From contig JAQFVV010012496.1 of the NCBI GenBank assembly GCA_028023455.1, positions 2,790,001 to 2,854,000 on the forward strand: a stretch of DNA of 64,000 bases, in the 5' to 3' direction. Of the stretch, positions 22,061 to 33,485 are shown one piece after another (position 1 is the stretch's first letter; each line of letters starts with the position of its first letter). The translations under genes were made by a program, and so were the position numbers. The notes under the pieces were generated by a model. It searched no databases and had not been told where the DNA came from. It worked only from the letters and a program-made list of their open reading frames with translations. This DNA is from Epiperipatus broadwayi. Its lineage: Eukaryota; Onychophora; Udeonychophora; Euonychophora; Peripatidae.

Positions 22061-23979
22061 AACTGGAAATTCCTTCTTTCTATAGTTTGCACAGTAACTA
22101 GAAGCTATACATCACTAACAGTATCAGGCAAAGGTATAATATTAATATATATTTTGTAAATAAGCATTTTATATTTGTTGTTTAACAAATACGTATTATA
22201 AACATATTTTACTTCCTGGGTTTATATTAATTCACGAGTAAACACAACATGCAATAAAAACAGAGAATAACACTTCTTACTTGAACATAAGCATGTTTGG
22301 TATGTTTAAAATACTGCAACATTTATTATTCATTATTGTAAATGAAATTGTATAATATTATTTATTTAAAAATATTATCCAATGAACTTATTTTTTTATC
22401 ACTGGAAAAATTGAAGTGAATTCAAATGAAACAAATCACAGGATTACATCAATTATGAATACACCATTGATGAAGAGCTAATTTTTAATGCTTAGGTCCT
22501 TCACAAAAGTAAGCTGTAATAGTGCTATCATATTTGACATTTTAGGCGATATGATAGTGTGACAACTGCTATTTTTCTATGTTGTTTTAAAGCATTGTAT
22601 ATGTTAAATTACGGTGTGTGACAGGCTGTAATTCTTGCTATGAAACTTCCATTTTTAATGTATTAATTTTAAAAAATTCCAAAAGATGACAGCAGTATAT
22701 AGACTTTTACAAACCTCTGTTTGTGATTGACAGCACATTCTATTATTCTGACAAAACTATGAAGGAAGTGGAAATTTGTGATTAGCTGATGCTTTAGATT
22801 CATATGATTTTCAGCAACTGTTAATGATTATGAAAACAGTCATTACAGGCTAAAAAGAAAATCGTTTTTGTAAAAACTCTAAGTGAAACATTTTAATAAT
22901 AATTAATAATTTATTAACTTTTAGAATTTTTTTTGTTTCTTTGATGATAACTAATTCTAAATATATATTTTTAATAACTTAAAATTCTAATATCTAATAT
23001 TTCATTCTTCTAACGTTTTGAATAGATATTGTGAAGTCAATAATGAAGTATTCCTTTGTTATCGGTAAGATTTTCAGTTAGATACTTATTTTCACAATTT
23101 TAAAAGATTAATTTATTTTAATTATTAGAAGTTTAAATATTTATAATGTAGTATATAAATTAATTTTGTAATATATGTGAAAAAGATTTAATTGTAGAAA
23201 AAAACAAACAGTATGATATTAAAAATATTAGTCACTAGAATCTATTCAATAATTTGCCGGGCAGAGTTGACACTGTTTAAACAAAAGTACCGACAAAAAA
23301 GTTTCTCCAGTCAACAAAATCCTTTTTCCAATTTGACTATAATAATTAATAATTAATAAATATTTAAGTGTGTTAAACATACTTAATTATGTTATAAAGT
23401 CAAATCTTGCATTTAGATTTGTAGAAGTCTCTCTTGTAATAAATTAAGCATTCAAGCCGCATGTACTAAGGTTATAGCCTTATTTAAGTATTAATTACAT
23501 TATTGTAAAATTTTGATACACAAAAATTGAAAGAAAGGACATATTTCCTCGAGAATAGTTTAGCTTTTTATGGATTTTTAAAAAAAATCAGCATAATTAA
23601 AATTAGTGGATATAATAACATAGATTGAATAGCTTTATTTCAAAACCCTTGGCTTTTGATCACTTTAAATTAAAAAATTGGGAGGAGAGTCTAAAGGACA
23701 AGTTAGATAACAAAAGTTAATGGATGCAAAATGATATACAAGTTTTGTTTCTTGATCCTTTTTGGATTAGAAAATTAAAGATTTCAATAACCCAAATAAT
23801 TATAATAGTAAAAAGAGGAAAATGCCAAAAGTATTTCTGTACCTGTTGCTTCAAAGTTTAATTTAATTTATTAACAAAATACTGCTTAAAATTATTAATT
23901 AGAAAAAAAAAGTATTACAGTGTGATATGTCAAACGGACAGTTAATGGTTTGAAAAATTCATTAATTTCAGTTCAAAAT
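22061..23979. other. Long AT-rich stretch without recognised genes
   Basis: I see poly-A/T tracts and scattered short inverted repeats but no coding frame, tRNA-like segment or dispersed repeat. A weak terminal-inverted-repeat suggestion around 22622-22852 was not convincing. Confidence 0.45.
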
Positions 23980-24520
23980 ATCTGCTCATTTGTGCCTTTC
24001 AATGAATCAATAGGATTCTGTCCTGTGGACAGATACAGAGAGCAGTCACTTCACAAATTCATCCATTTATCCACTCGGTTCTTTTCATTGCTCAGCTCTT
24101 TAAATCTACATATCACTTCCCATCTCTTATATCACCCAGCAAGATCAATATTTCCTATCTTATTGTTTCCACTTGACATTCCCTCTGAAATATTTTTAAT
24201 TATTCTTTCTTCTTAATATATATATCTCACCCAGTGTCTCTATTTATTTCCAATTTCCTCAATTAATCTTTTTTATTTATTTACCCTTTTCAAAACTTCC
24301 TCATTTTATTCATCCAATCAATTTTTAAGATCCTTTTCCATGACGACATCTCAAAAGCTTCCAATCTGTTCCTAATTTTTTTTACTAATAGTCCACATTT
24401 CACAACTATACATTAGTACACTCTACACTTAGCATTTAATTAATCTTTTCCATAATTCTCTTTTCAAAGGTTAAAGCACTAATCATCACCTGATCACCAT
24501 TTCTTATGCTTGCTCATAAC
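23980..24520 (-). pseudogene. RTE-like LINE, C-terminal part
   Basis: On the minus strand, frames near 24400-24480 give ELWKRLIKC, SCEMWTISKKN and then NEEVLKRVNK further on, matching the tail of RTE-like polyproteins (the Y-x-x-E-x-W-x-x region and the E-x-V-L-x-R-V block). At 24130-24210 ERIIKNISEGMSSGN recalls the L-x-x-x-x-E-G-R tail. Damaged. It is separated from its RT at 24672 by a family B insertion and a deletion of most of the palm. Confidence 0.7.
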
Positions 24521-24526
24521 TGTTAT

Positions 24527-24668
24527 TAAAACAGACAAAACTCTCCATACAGTTGTGCCACTCAGTGCAAGCCAGAGTAATCAATGGATGCCAGAAGACT
24601 TGTGCATAAAATCCCTATCTAATGCCTAATCATTCAATATCCCTAAACTAGTTTCTAGATTTTGTCAG
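24527..24668 (+). mobile_element. Family B retroposon fragment inside RTE LINE
   Basis: Starts AACAGACAAAACTCTCCATA and continues with the family B order: GAGTAATCAATGGATG, TGTGCATAAAATCCCTATCT, ACTAGTTTCTAG. Compared with the copy at 26775 it stops within the segment holding the CTGATGA/GAAAC motif. It sits between two pieces of one minus-strand LINE, so it is younger than that LINE. Confidence 0.8.
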
Positions 24669-24671
24669 CGA

Positions 24672-25340
24672 GAAGCTACTCTATCAAATGCTTTTCCCAA
24701 ATTTACAAAACATATACCAATTCCTTTATCTTTTGCAATATATCCTGCATTTATTTTAACAACATCAATAGCATTTCTTGTATATTCCCCCTCTGATAAC
24801 CAAACTGTTCTCCACTGTAATATTCTACCTTCCCATAAATTTTTTGAGTTAAAATCCTCAATAAACTTTAAAAGCATGAGATAACAAACTTATTGTCCTG
24901 TTCACTTCACATTTAACAGCTTTCTTCTTTTTAGCCATTGGAATGATTATAATCCTCAAAAAAATCTTCAGGCTAAACCTCATCATTATATATCAAAATG
25001 CAAAGTCTAACAATTTCTTTCAAAGTAATTTCTTCCATTTCTTTCAAAAATTCTATAAGTACTGTATCAATTCAGACAGCTTTACTATTTCTCATTTATT
25101 CAATGACTTTATTATTTCATCTGCCAATATGTCATACCTTTATCACTTACTTCAACATCCAATTCATTTCCAAGTTCATAATTAATTGAATTATTCTCTT
25201 TTCTAAATAGACATTGAAAACATTCTATTTTTTCAATATATCATTGCTTTCAGTTAAGCTCTTTTTATTCTTATCAGTTATTTCACTTGTTAATCATTTC
25301 CTTTTTTCCCAAGTGACATTTCTAATTCTATCAAATACGA
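24672..25340 (-). pseudogene. RTE-like LINE, RT fragment
   Basis: The 70-codon frame 24665-24877 contains TRNAIDVVKI, then GICFVNLGKAFDRV, the F-x-D-L-x-K-A-F-D-R-V palm motif with its first Asp changed to Asn. Upstream on the minus strand (25000-25340) frames are broken. Loss of that Asp would abolish polymerase activity. Confidence 0.7.
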
Positions 25341-25589
25341 AATCATTTGTGCCTTAAACAATGAAATTATTATTTTTTTAGCCATGTATTTTGAAACATA
25401 TGGAATTTTAGCTATCCACTAGCAAATGAAATATAAAAACTTATTAATGTAGACATTAAAAAAGATTATTTATACTGTTTATGTGTACAATTTTTTTTCT
25501 GTACTCACAGATAATCCTGGACACTAAGGTTAATTATGAATATTTAAAAAAATATTTAATAAATGAATTATAAATTCTCACAAACTTTA
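25341..25589. other. AT-rich spacer
   Basis: Nothing recognised. Confidence 0.4.
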
Positions 25590-26230
25590 AAAATAGCAAT
25601 AAATGTTTTATAAATAAGGTTTAGGGTTAAAGTTAATCTTTCATTCATTAAGGTCACAGATTCAATCAATATATAAAAAAATCCATGTGGATGTTTGTAC
25701 GAAAGACCAACGTGGGTGAATTCACAACCAAGTAAAAAAAAAACCTTTTATATTTGTTCGTAATGCTGTCAAATTCACAACTGAAAAATAGTGGGGGAAG
25801 GGGGATTTAAATTTGATTTTATAAATAGCTAACAAAGCTAATTTATATTATAAGCATTTTAGACAAAGGAAGTAATTCTGCCATTAATAAAAAAAATGCT
25901 TGAAAAAAAATCATTACACGTGCTTTTAACTACAGAAATATAGTATTTAAATCACAAAGAAAATGGGATTACAGTACATAAATTCATGTTTGAAATATGA
26001 TATTTATTTGGGGGGGGGGGGGTACACAACATGTTATAATACTATATTTACATTTAGTTTTGGCTAGCATGTAATTAAAGTTGAAATGCTGGTCTTTCAG
26101 TCATGTGTACAATTCTCACATTTATTTACATAATATTAATTTACATTAAATATTAAAAAAAAATTGTTAAAGCAACCAATTAAAAAAAAACTATAGGAAT
26201 TTAGGCTGGATACATCGGATATTTAAATAA
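25590..26230 (+). repeat. Dispersed repeat D (copy 1)
   Basis: Shares ordered blocks with 27150-27610, 28230-28600 and, inverted, 54400-55020: AAAGGAAGTAATTCTG, ACGTGCTTTTAACTACAG, ATAAATTCATGTTTGAAAT, TATTTACATTTAGTTTTGG and AAGCAACCAATTAAAAAA. Non-coding and very AT-rich; no terminal inverted repeat was found, so its class is unknown. It is interrupted by a pure G run. Confidence 0.7.
26010..26022. repeat. Poly-G run (13)
   Basis: A pure homopolymer of G inside repeat D. The aligned place in the other D copies lacks it, so the run arose or expanded in this copy. Confidence 0.95.
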
Positions 26231-26378
26231 AATGATTGGAAGTTCATAATAAATATATAATATCATCACCATACATTTTTAATACCCATAATCAACCTTG
26301 TGCCCAAGATTATCCAGAAGCATCTTTTTTCTTATGAAAAGTTCAATCAATAGTTTTTTTTTCATATGTCATAGCATC

Positions 26379-26460
26379 GGCCAGGACGCGAACCCACAAC
26401 CGTCTGCAACCAACTACTTGCTTGCAAGGTGGCTGCGATGACCTCTCGGCTAACAACGCT
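26379..26460 (-). ncRNA. tRNA-like, GC-rich island (SINE head or tRNA pseudogene)
   Basis: On the minus strand a weak A box, TTAGCCGAGAGGTC, is followed about 45 bases later by a good B box, GGTTCGCGTCC. The A-to-B distance suits a tRNA with a long variable arm, and GCAA/TTGC can pair between the boxes. It ends CTGGCC with no CCA-adjacent closing acceptor partner that I can pair fully. The segment is far more GC-rich than anything near it. It is likely a recently arrived tRNA-derived retroposon head; isotype not assignable. Confidence 0.55.
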
Positions 26461-26774
26461 TGACAATAGTTTTCATTGGAGATTTTTTATGCTTTTCAAA
26501 TTTCAATATACTATAAAAATAAAATAAAATAATTTAATAATATTTTTACACTTGTATAATTTTGTATTATATTTTTCCTATTTAAATAATTTGTTGGAAA
26601 TTAATTATGCTTTAGATTGCAAATCTAGAATGTATTACCTCTAAATATATATATTTCAATATACGCTAAATGAACTAGAACCAATTATAATTATTCTACC
26701 ACATTCAAAATTACTTTTTTACAGTGTTTTAAAAAATTTGATGATTAAAATAAGTTGTGTTTTTGTGTATGTCC

Positions 26775-27140
26775 TATATATAAAATCTACACAGAGGCAA
26801 AACTCTCCATACAGTAGCATCACTCAAGGCAAGCCATAGTAATCAGTGGATGTATGAAGGTTTGTGCATAAAATCCCTATCTAGTGCCTATTCATCCAAT
26901 ATCTCCAGACTAGTTTCTAGCTTGTGACTTCATCAGTGAGGAGCCTTGGAACTGAGAGCCACTGCATCTAGATCTTAGGATCCAAAGCAACCCTCCAGCA
27001 GCTACCTTTTACTTTTTTAGCTAACTATAAAGCTTTGAGTTCAAAATGAAAACACAATAATGTTTTCAAGCTAAGCTTGTACAGTTTTATAGATTTGAAC
27101 TCAGTTTAGCACCCATACTTTTTGGTGTCTTTGATTCTTT
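26775..27140 (+). mobile_element. Family B retroposon (long copy)
   Basis: Runs from ACAGAGGCAAAACTCTCC through ATCCCTATCTAGTGCC and CCAGACTAGTTTCTAGC, then CAGTGAGGAGCCTTGG and TAGATCTTAGGATCC. It then continues into the extended part also present inverted at 49320-49600 and 63050-63370, with GATTTGAACTCAG and CATACTTTTTGGTGTC. GATTTGAACTC is a weak B box on the minus strand. Read on the minus strand it carries CTGATGA, 12 bases, GAAAC at 26913-26936. Non-coding. Confidence 0.75.
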
Positions 27141-27149
27141 AATATAAAA

Positions 27150-27610
27150 TTTATATGAATGCATGTTTGTCCGTAATACTGTCAAATTCACAATTGAAAA
27201 AAAAAATGTTTTTATAAATAAATAATTATAACTGATTATTAAACCGTAATTTATATTACAAGTATTTTATGAAAAGGGCATTCATGAAACATTTTATGCA
27301 AAGGAAGTAATTCTTTCCTTATATTTAAGAGGCTTAATTTGATTAGGAACATTTTATTCAAAGCAAGTAATTCCACAAAGCAAAAAAAAAAAAAGTTGTT
27401 TAAGCAACCAATTGAAAAAAAAACTATTACAAAACTATGGCCTTTTCATAGGCTGGATACATTTATGAATCTAAAAAAATATGTATTTAACATAAGACAT
27501 ATGGAACAAAATGTTTTGAAGGGAAAAACTCTCAGAAAAAAAATTAGTACATGTGCTTTTGACTATAGTACAGAAGTGAATAGGTATAGTATTTAAATTG
27601 TGAAGTGATT
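27150..27610 (+). repeat. Dispersed repeat D (copy 2)
   Basis: Blocks GTAATTCTTTCC, AAGCAACCAATTG, ATGTGCTTTTGACTATAG and GTATAGTATTTAAATTG match copy 1. The 85-codon plus frame at 27339-27596 lies wholly within the repeat and is Lys/Asn-rich with no family resemblance, so it is not treated as a gene. Confidence 0.65.
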
Positions 27611-28229
27611 AACTTTTTTATTGCCCAAATTCTGGTTGGTCGAGTGAGTTAAAACTCTAAACTTCTGATTTGTCAATTACAGAATCAGCAGTAAAAATAT
27701 ATTCATCTTTTAATATTATATTCATTTTAGTTTCATTTGTAAAAAGTATATTAATAATTTGCCATATTACGAAATTGAACGAAAGTTTTTTCAAAAATAA
27801 ATTTCTATTTATAATTTAAAAATATTCGATAATGGAGAACCTAAAAAGAACGTTCGTAACCTATTAGAAAATGTTGAGTATGTCAGTGATTTTCTTTCTC
27901 AATTTATGTTCATGTAAAAGTAAAGAATTTTTATTAAAATCTTAACTATTTTTGTAAAATAATTTTATTTTCACCATATTTTAGCAAAATAATTTATATG
28001 TAAAAAAAAAACATTAAAAAACCATTCTAAAACATTTTCATTTTCAAAATCAAAACAAAAAAGTTAGAGCAGTAAAAATTATTGATAAGCGCTCTTCCTT
28101 TCTTTGAAATGAGAACCAACCAATCAGAATCTAGAAAAGCCTGCCTTCTCCCATTGTTGTAGTTTCTTACGTCAATATTATTGATTTTTTACTTGTAAAA
28201 TAATTCTAGGGAGGGCAGCATCTTATGGT
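27611..28229. other. Unassigned AT-rich region
   Basis: No recognised gene, RNA or repeat. Confidence 0.4.
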
Positions 28230-28600
28230 ACTTTTTAATCTTTAAAATTAGCCTAAATTCACTGATAACGTAAAAATTGTCAGTTTTAGATCGTGTTGAA
28301 GCCATGTTCGAGTTGATTTGTATCTTTCTTTAAAAGCGTTAAGGCATAAATTCATGTTTGAAATTTGTTATTTAGTGAGGGGAAAAATAAATGCTATAGT
28401 ATCATATTTACATTTAGTTTTGATTAGTTTATAATTAAGTCAGGTAGTTTGATATCACATGGTTGACGGCTCCACAGAAATACCATGCATGATTGAAATT
28501 TGTTAAGCAACCAATTAAAAAACGATTACAAAAATGACAGCTTTTCCATAAGCCAGGTACATGTGCTTGTTGTTTACATTGTAATTTTGGAGGCATATAT
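28230..28600 (+). repeat. Dispersed repeat D (copy 3)
   Basis: Contains CATAAATTCATGTTTGAAAT, TATTTACATTTAGTTTTG and AAGCAACCAATTAAAAAA in the same order as copy 1; shorter and without the G run. Confidence 0.65.
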
Positions 28601-29078
28601 GGGTATTTGCAAGTCATTGGGTATTAAACAATTCATCACCATCATTTTCTAGTTGCCATTTTGAAGATAAATTCTTTCTAATGTAATTCATACATAATTT
28701 CAAATGCTTACCACATCCTGAAGACAGGTGTAAAAGTCACTAGATATTAAATGATTACTGTTTTTGTTTTGTATTGTCATAATTTGAGAAAGTTAGAACG
28801 ACATTAAAAGTAATTATGTAACATAACAGAAAAATGTATTCAGACCTGTACATTTTTGTCATGCCATAATGGCCTCTTAAAAGTTTTCAAATTCATAGTT
28901 TTGTAGGAAATATTCTAAGCAATTATTTATTTATCTAGCATGGTGTTTTATTTGCAATGATCATAAACAAATCATTTCAACAAGACACATGTATTGTACG
29001 ATTGTATGAATTTATAAAGCTGAGGAATAATCTCACTTCATAAATGTAAAACAGTCAAACAAATGTTTTCATGAAGGT
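28601..29078. other. AT-rich spacer
   Basis: No recognised feature. A good polypyrimidine-AG and a donor-like GTAAGC flank only 6 bases near 28707, treated as chance. Confidence 0.4.
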
Positions 29079-29575
29079 TTGCAATGATGGTATTTTAGAT
29101 GTATTTATATATTGGATTATTTACATAATCTAATATTAAGTGTTGCATGTCTTTACAAAAATTAATACTTTATTTAAATTTTCTAATTACGTTCAACTGT
29201 TAGTAATAGCACACAGCCTAGTAGAATATGCACAAAGGTTCAAGGTGTTATTCTCCTCTCTTCTTCAAATGTGGCCTGTTTGACCAGTGACAGTATTAGC
29301 ATAGGAATCAAACCTAGACCTTTAGATTCTTGAATATTGAATTTTAACTAAATGAGGCGACATCTGAAGAAGAATGGAGAAAAATACGTCTAGAAACATT
29401 GTGCATATACTAACCTGTTTGATGTGCTGTTACTAACACTAGGCTGTGTACTATTACTAACAGTTGAATGTAATTGGAAAATTTAAATAGGAAGTTAAAT
29501 TTGTCTAAAGACATTCAATACTTAATATTAAATGATGGAAATAGCCCAATATATAATTTGCAAGAGTCAAATAAA
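29079..29575 (-). mobile_element. Family A retroposon, head-to-head inverted dimer
   Basis: The minus strand from about 29370 to 29079 is a whole family A unit: a tRNA-like head with TTTAGTTAAAATTC (A-box position) and GGTTTGATTCC (B box), a middle with ACATTTGAAGAAGAGAGG, then TACTAACAGTTGAACG and a tail ending CCATCATTGCAAACC. From about 29375 to 29575 the plus strand repeats the middle and tail without a head. The middle of the second copy reads CTGAAGAAG, then CGTCTAGAAAC, a degenerate hammerhead-like arrangement. The flanks share AGTCAAA (29055 and 29568), a possible short target duplication. Confidence 0.75.
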
Positions 29576-30059
29576 TATTCTAATAATTAAAAAAATAAAC
29601 TGGATTAAATAAGTTCATAGAAGTAATCCCAATTAGGCATATATCAATTGGGGGAGGGATGGGGATAACGATGAATGTTTAAAAAAAGTGAATTGTTTTT
29701 TGTTGTTTTAAAAATAAATTTGGTATATTAATATTGTATTTGTATATTAACGACTCTGATGATACATTCTTCAATGTTTCAAATGAAATAAAAATAGTAT
29801 GAAATTGTTTCATAATTATAAAAAGATGAGTAAATTTCATTTACACTGAGAATATTTTCATTTTAATAAGTGTAAATAAATAAATGTTTAAAAAGTTTAA
29901 AATATAACCAGCAATCCCTGTTTTAACTATTGCAAGTTTATCCAAACAATTAATAAATCAAAACAAATCACTTAATGGTCTCCTGGTGCGTATAGTAAGT
30001 GGCGGTGGGGGATACTCTTGACAGATAAAATCATGGAAAAAAATTTGATAAAAACCAGG
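29576..30059. other. AT-rich spacer
   Basis: Nothing recognised apart from G-rich patches near 29650 and 30002 that are not in any repeat I could define. Confidence 0.4.
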
Positions 30060-30480
30060 ATAAAAATCTAAATTTAACTGCTATTGAATTCTAACCCTTG
30101 AGATAAAGAAGTCTACCAGATGGAGCTCTTACTGCTAATGACCCAATCAAAATCTAACATGAATATGCTTTTCAATTACTTTTTACAAATGTAGAAAATA
30201 ACATTTTTCTTCTTGCTAATAATTTTACTAATACAGATTATGCAGATATAAATAATATCTTATTTCTAATCCCTGTCTTGAGTATACAATATTATTTAGC
30301 ACAATTTTAACCACCTTTAAAAAAAAATTTCTTATCATTTACTGATTATATATATTACACCGATCATATTTGTATGTTCATTAAACAAGACCTAGGATGT
30401 GAGCAAAAGTACCTCAAATCCAGTCATGCTCAAGATACACAGGTCAGGAGCAATCATGAATTCTAACCTATTTGCCTATT
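30060..30480 (+). pseudogene. Penelope-like RT fragment (N-terminal)
   Basis: At 30165-30300 a plus frame reads LLFTNVENNIFLLANN, matching the S-L-F-T-N-V-P motif and following helix of Penelope-like reverse transcriptases (Pro lost). The next block, with YYTDHICMFIKQDLG, is a poor match to the F-x-Q-x-x-G-x-x-M-G region. The active-site motif was not found. Short, dead fragment. Confidence 0.5.
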
Positions 30481-31399
30481 CCTAAAATCTATAACAACAC
30501 GAATAACATCTCTGGTGATACAGATGAATTTTTTAATTCATTCCAGGACCGGAGACACATGATTTCTTATGACTACCAATGATTATCTAACTAGACAATG
30601 AAACTATGTTACAGACTAACACCTTGGTGGTACTTAAAGATGTGTAGATTAAGTAATGATGAGATCAATGTGATTGATAAACAACCAATAATGAGATATA
30701 AGAATGAGCAACTTATACTAAAATAGGCCTACACATGATGAGCATGATCTCAGGTAACTCAGTATAATGAATTCTTAAGGTATGAATTATCTTAACAAAG
30801 CTAGGGACTAAATTAAATAATGATTTGAACAAGTGAATAATTTGATACATAAACTTTAATTACAGGATGACATAATCATTTATACTACAGCTATAAGTTT
30901 CATGCATGGAATGTTGGATTATCAATTTATAGTTATGTAATCCAACATTAATGGAATCTGATATTGATGCAAATATTATTTATAGGAAATGATACCTATA
31001 AATATATAATTAATATAATGCAGTCATAATATGCCACCAATAATAATTAAATAAACTTTTTACATAATAATTTGACAATATTAACGCTATTTAGAATTGA
31101 GAAAATGAGTAATTAATGACCATCACGAAATGTACTTAATGAGTTAGACTCTTAGTTGTTTACATTTATCACCAAATTAATACACCTAATTGTAATACGA
31201 CTTACGACTGATGCCATTTCTAGCACACGTGAATTATACTTAATGAGAGACAGTAATATAATTTCCAATAAATGGTATGAATATGCGGTTCCCACATATT
31301 TAAATGAACAAGCTTTTATTCATCTAACTTTCATGGAATTTATCAATATTAAATAGTAGAAAGAGAATTACGAACATAATTGGGAGTCACTCATTTTAA
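30481..31399. other. Unassigned region between two Penelope pieces
   Basis: A small palindrome near 30910-30955 (TGTTGGATTATCA against ATGTAATCCAACA) is the only structure. The 66-codon frame at 31156 shows no resemblance to known families. Confidence 0.4.
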
Positions 31400-31620
31400 A
31401 AGGGTAAATGGCTTACTCTAAGCTTGACCTGTGATATTTTGATCATTGGTTCATTACATATTCATTTTGTGTAATGAACTACACGTCCTTTATTTTATGT
31501 TTGCAATTGTTTCTTTCTTCACAAATAGCCTTGACAACATTTGGAACACAACTATGGCCATGCTCTATTTCATGATCATGAAAGACGAATGAATTAAGAG
31601 AATCGGGTTTAATCTTAGAT
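31400..31620 (-). pseudogene. Penelope-like element, post-GIY-YIG tail
   Basis: Minus-strand frame reads EIEHGHSCVPNVVKAI, CEERNN and then FITQNEYVMN. The same block at 51330-51470 on the plus strand reads CKETNDHKRKIKEVWFITQN and lies just after a GIY-YIG start, so this is the C-terminal end of a copy in opposite orientation to the fragment at 30.1 kb. One in-frame stop replaces the Trp. Confidence 0.6.
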
Positions 31621-32129
31621 TTTTTATAATTTTACCAAAACAATAATTATTTCCAATTTTATATCATTATTAAAAACTTGTTTTCTAATTAAACATAATT
31701 TCTTAGACAATGTCCTAAAAGGTTGCAAGCTGACTATACTTTGTTCACTTTTTATCTTTTGGGTAAATTTAGAAATAAAACAATTTCTGTAACACAGGTT
31801 ATCCTAACTTCTTTGGGAGCTCTCAATTTTTCAAAGCCAAATCAATGATATAGAAAAATTTCCCAAATAGTTACAGAACTACAATGTTAAAAATATTCTA
31901 GAAATTAAACAGGTATTATAAAATCATTGTCTCCAATAAATGAGTTCCGATCAATAGTGGATGACAAATAATCCACAAAATATTCAAATAAATCATTTAT
32001 AAAAGTGATTTACCTTTTTTAGATGATTGAATATAGTGAGCTTATTAATTAGATCTTATTCAAACTTTGTATAAAATTATTACTATGATTCACAAGTATA
32101 ATAAACCACTGTAAAGTATTAAATAATGA
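31621..32129. other. AT-rich spacer
   Basis: Nothing recognised. Confidence 0.4.
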
Positions 32130-32330
32130 GCATGAATCCCTATCCCCAGACCGGTTTCTAGCTGTTGACTGTTATCCTAGTGCCTCACTGATGATAGCCA
32201 ACAGCTAGAAACTGGTCTGGGAATTGGGATATCTGGAAAATTTGTTAAGAGCTATTCATGCTCATTATATAACATTTGTAGTGCAAGCTTATTAAATTAA
32301 GTCATGTGATGTATGACTTGATTTCCTTCC
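32130..32330. mobile_element. Family B-related foldback (B')
   Basis: Arms of 30 bases, CAGACCGGTTTCTAGCTG at 32150 and its inverse ending 32219, flank a 13-base centre. The right part includes CTGATGA (32188-32194), a 13-base spacer whose ends TAGC and GCTA pair perfectly, and GAAAC (32208-32212). The following sequence, with AAGAGCTATTCATGCTC and TTATTAAATTAAGTCATG, recurs inverted and in permuted order at 55790-56165. Confidence 0.7.
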
Positions 32331-33485
32331 AATCACAGTAAAGTGTATCCTCTCACATATAAACATAAACTAAAAATCTTTATTTAGAAAGTATATAAAA
32401 AAATTATTATAAGATGTAGTTTGCCATATAATATTTAAAATGACCCCATGAGGGCAATAGTCATTTTAAATAAACTGTGTGCATACATGTGAAAATGTTT
32501 TGATATCTGAAATGTTCAAATAAGATAGTCAGATTCATAGGGACCGCACCTTAGAATTAATATTATTATAAATAGTAAATAAGTTTGAGTAAATACAGAC
32601 TTATCAGGAGTTACACCAAAGATGTACTTGGTTGACAAATTTCATTTTAGGCATAGACATATACATGTTGGCTATGAAGCTGAATATAGCTGAATGAATT
32701 ATATTTGTGAGTCAGCAACACATGGGATTGTATCCGTGATTCATTAAAGACTTGAGAACTTATTTAATGAAAGTGTATTTGATCGTGTAATTATATTTAT
32801 AGGATAAGCTGTGATTAAAAGATTAACACTTAAGGTTAATCAGAGTAAACATTGAGACTTGTTTTATATTTATATATCTCATGTGCTTGTGAAACCTAAA
32901 TTAAACAATAAAGTATAAGTGACTATTAATCAAATTCAGCTATATTAAATCATAACAATATACAACCATAAAGGGCAGTTGAATTAGAAATAATAATTTC
33001 AAGTATTAATAGTATTTAACTAATATCTGATCAATAAACAATTGGAAATGAAAGTCTGTTTATTATAGAAGAAAATAATGTATTTTATGACAATTATATT
33101 ACAAACAATTTGTAAATAAATAAATTGATTTTTACTTTATTTGTTTAATAATGAATGATTTAACTTATTATATATAAAATTGTCTGGTCTGTATATTAAG
33201 TCTATGTTTCATTTCAACTGGAGTACGATTAGCCTAATGTATTGATCAATTTCATCATCTCATATTAAAGAAAAATATTTCCTAATCATACTGATATAGA
33301 AATAAGAGTCTGCAATTAAAATAGATCACTGAGGTATTTCCTGAAGATGATGTTAATTAATGCCCTAGTTAATAAGCTGACCATTACAATGTATATATTG
33401 TCTGCTGAAGATAATAGCAATGACACAAAAATTTATTCAACACTTACTTTATATTAAGTTATCAGCATCTTAATATAATTAAATA
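32331..33485. other. AT-rich spacer with one hairpin
   Basis: A hairpin at 32429-32474 pairs ATTTAAAATGAC with GTCATTTTAAAT. No gene recognised. Confidence 0.45.

Noticed and set aside
22622-22852. Possible TIR element (GGCTGTAAT / ATTACAGGCT)
   Set aside because: Only about nine bases pair at the ends and no target duplication is visible.
28700-28730. Good acceptor and GTAAGC donor on the minus strand
   Set aside because: Only six bases lie between them.
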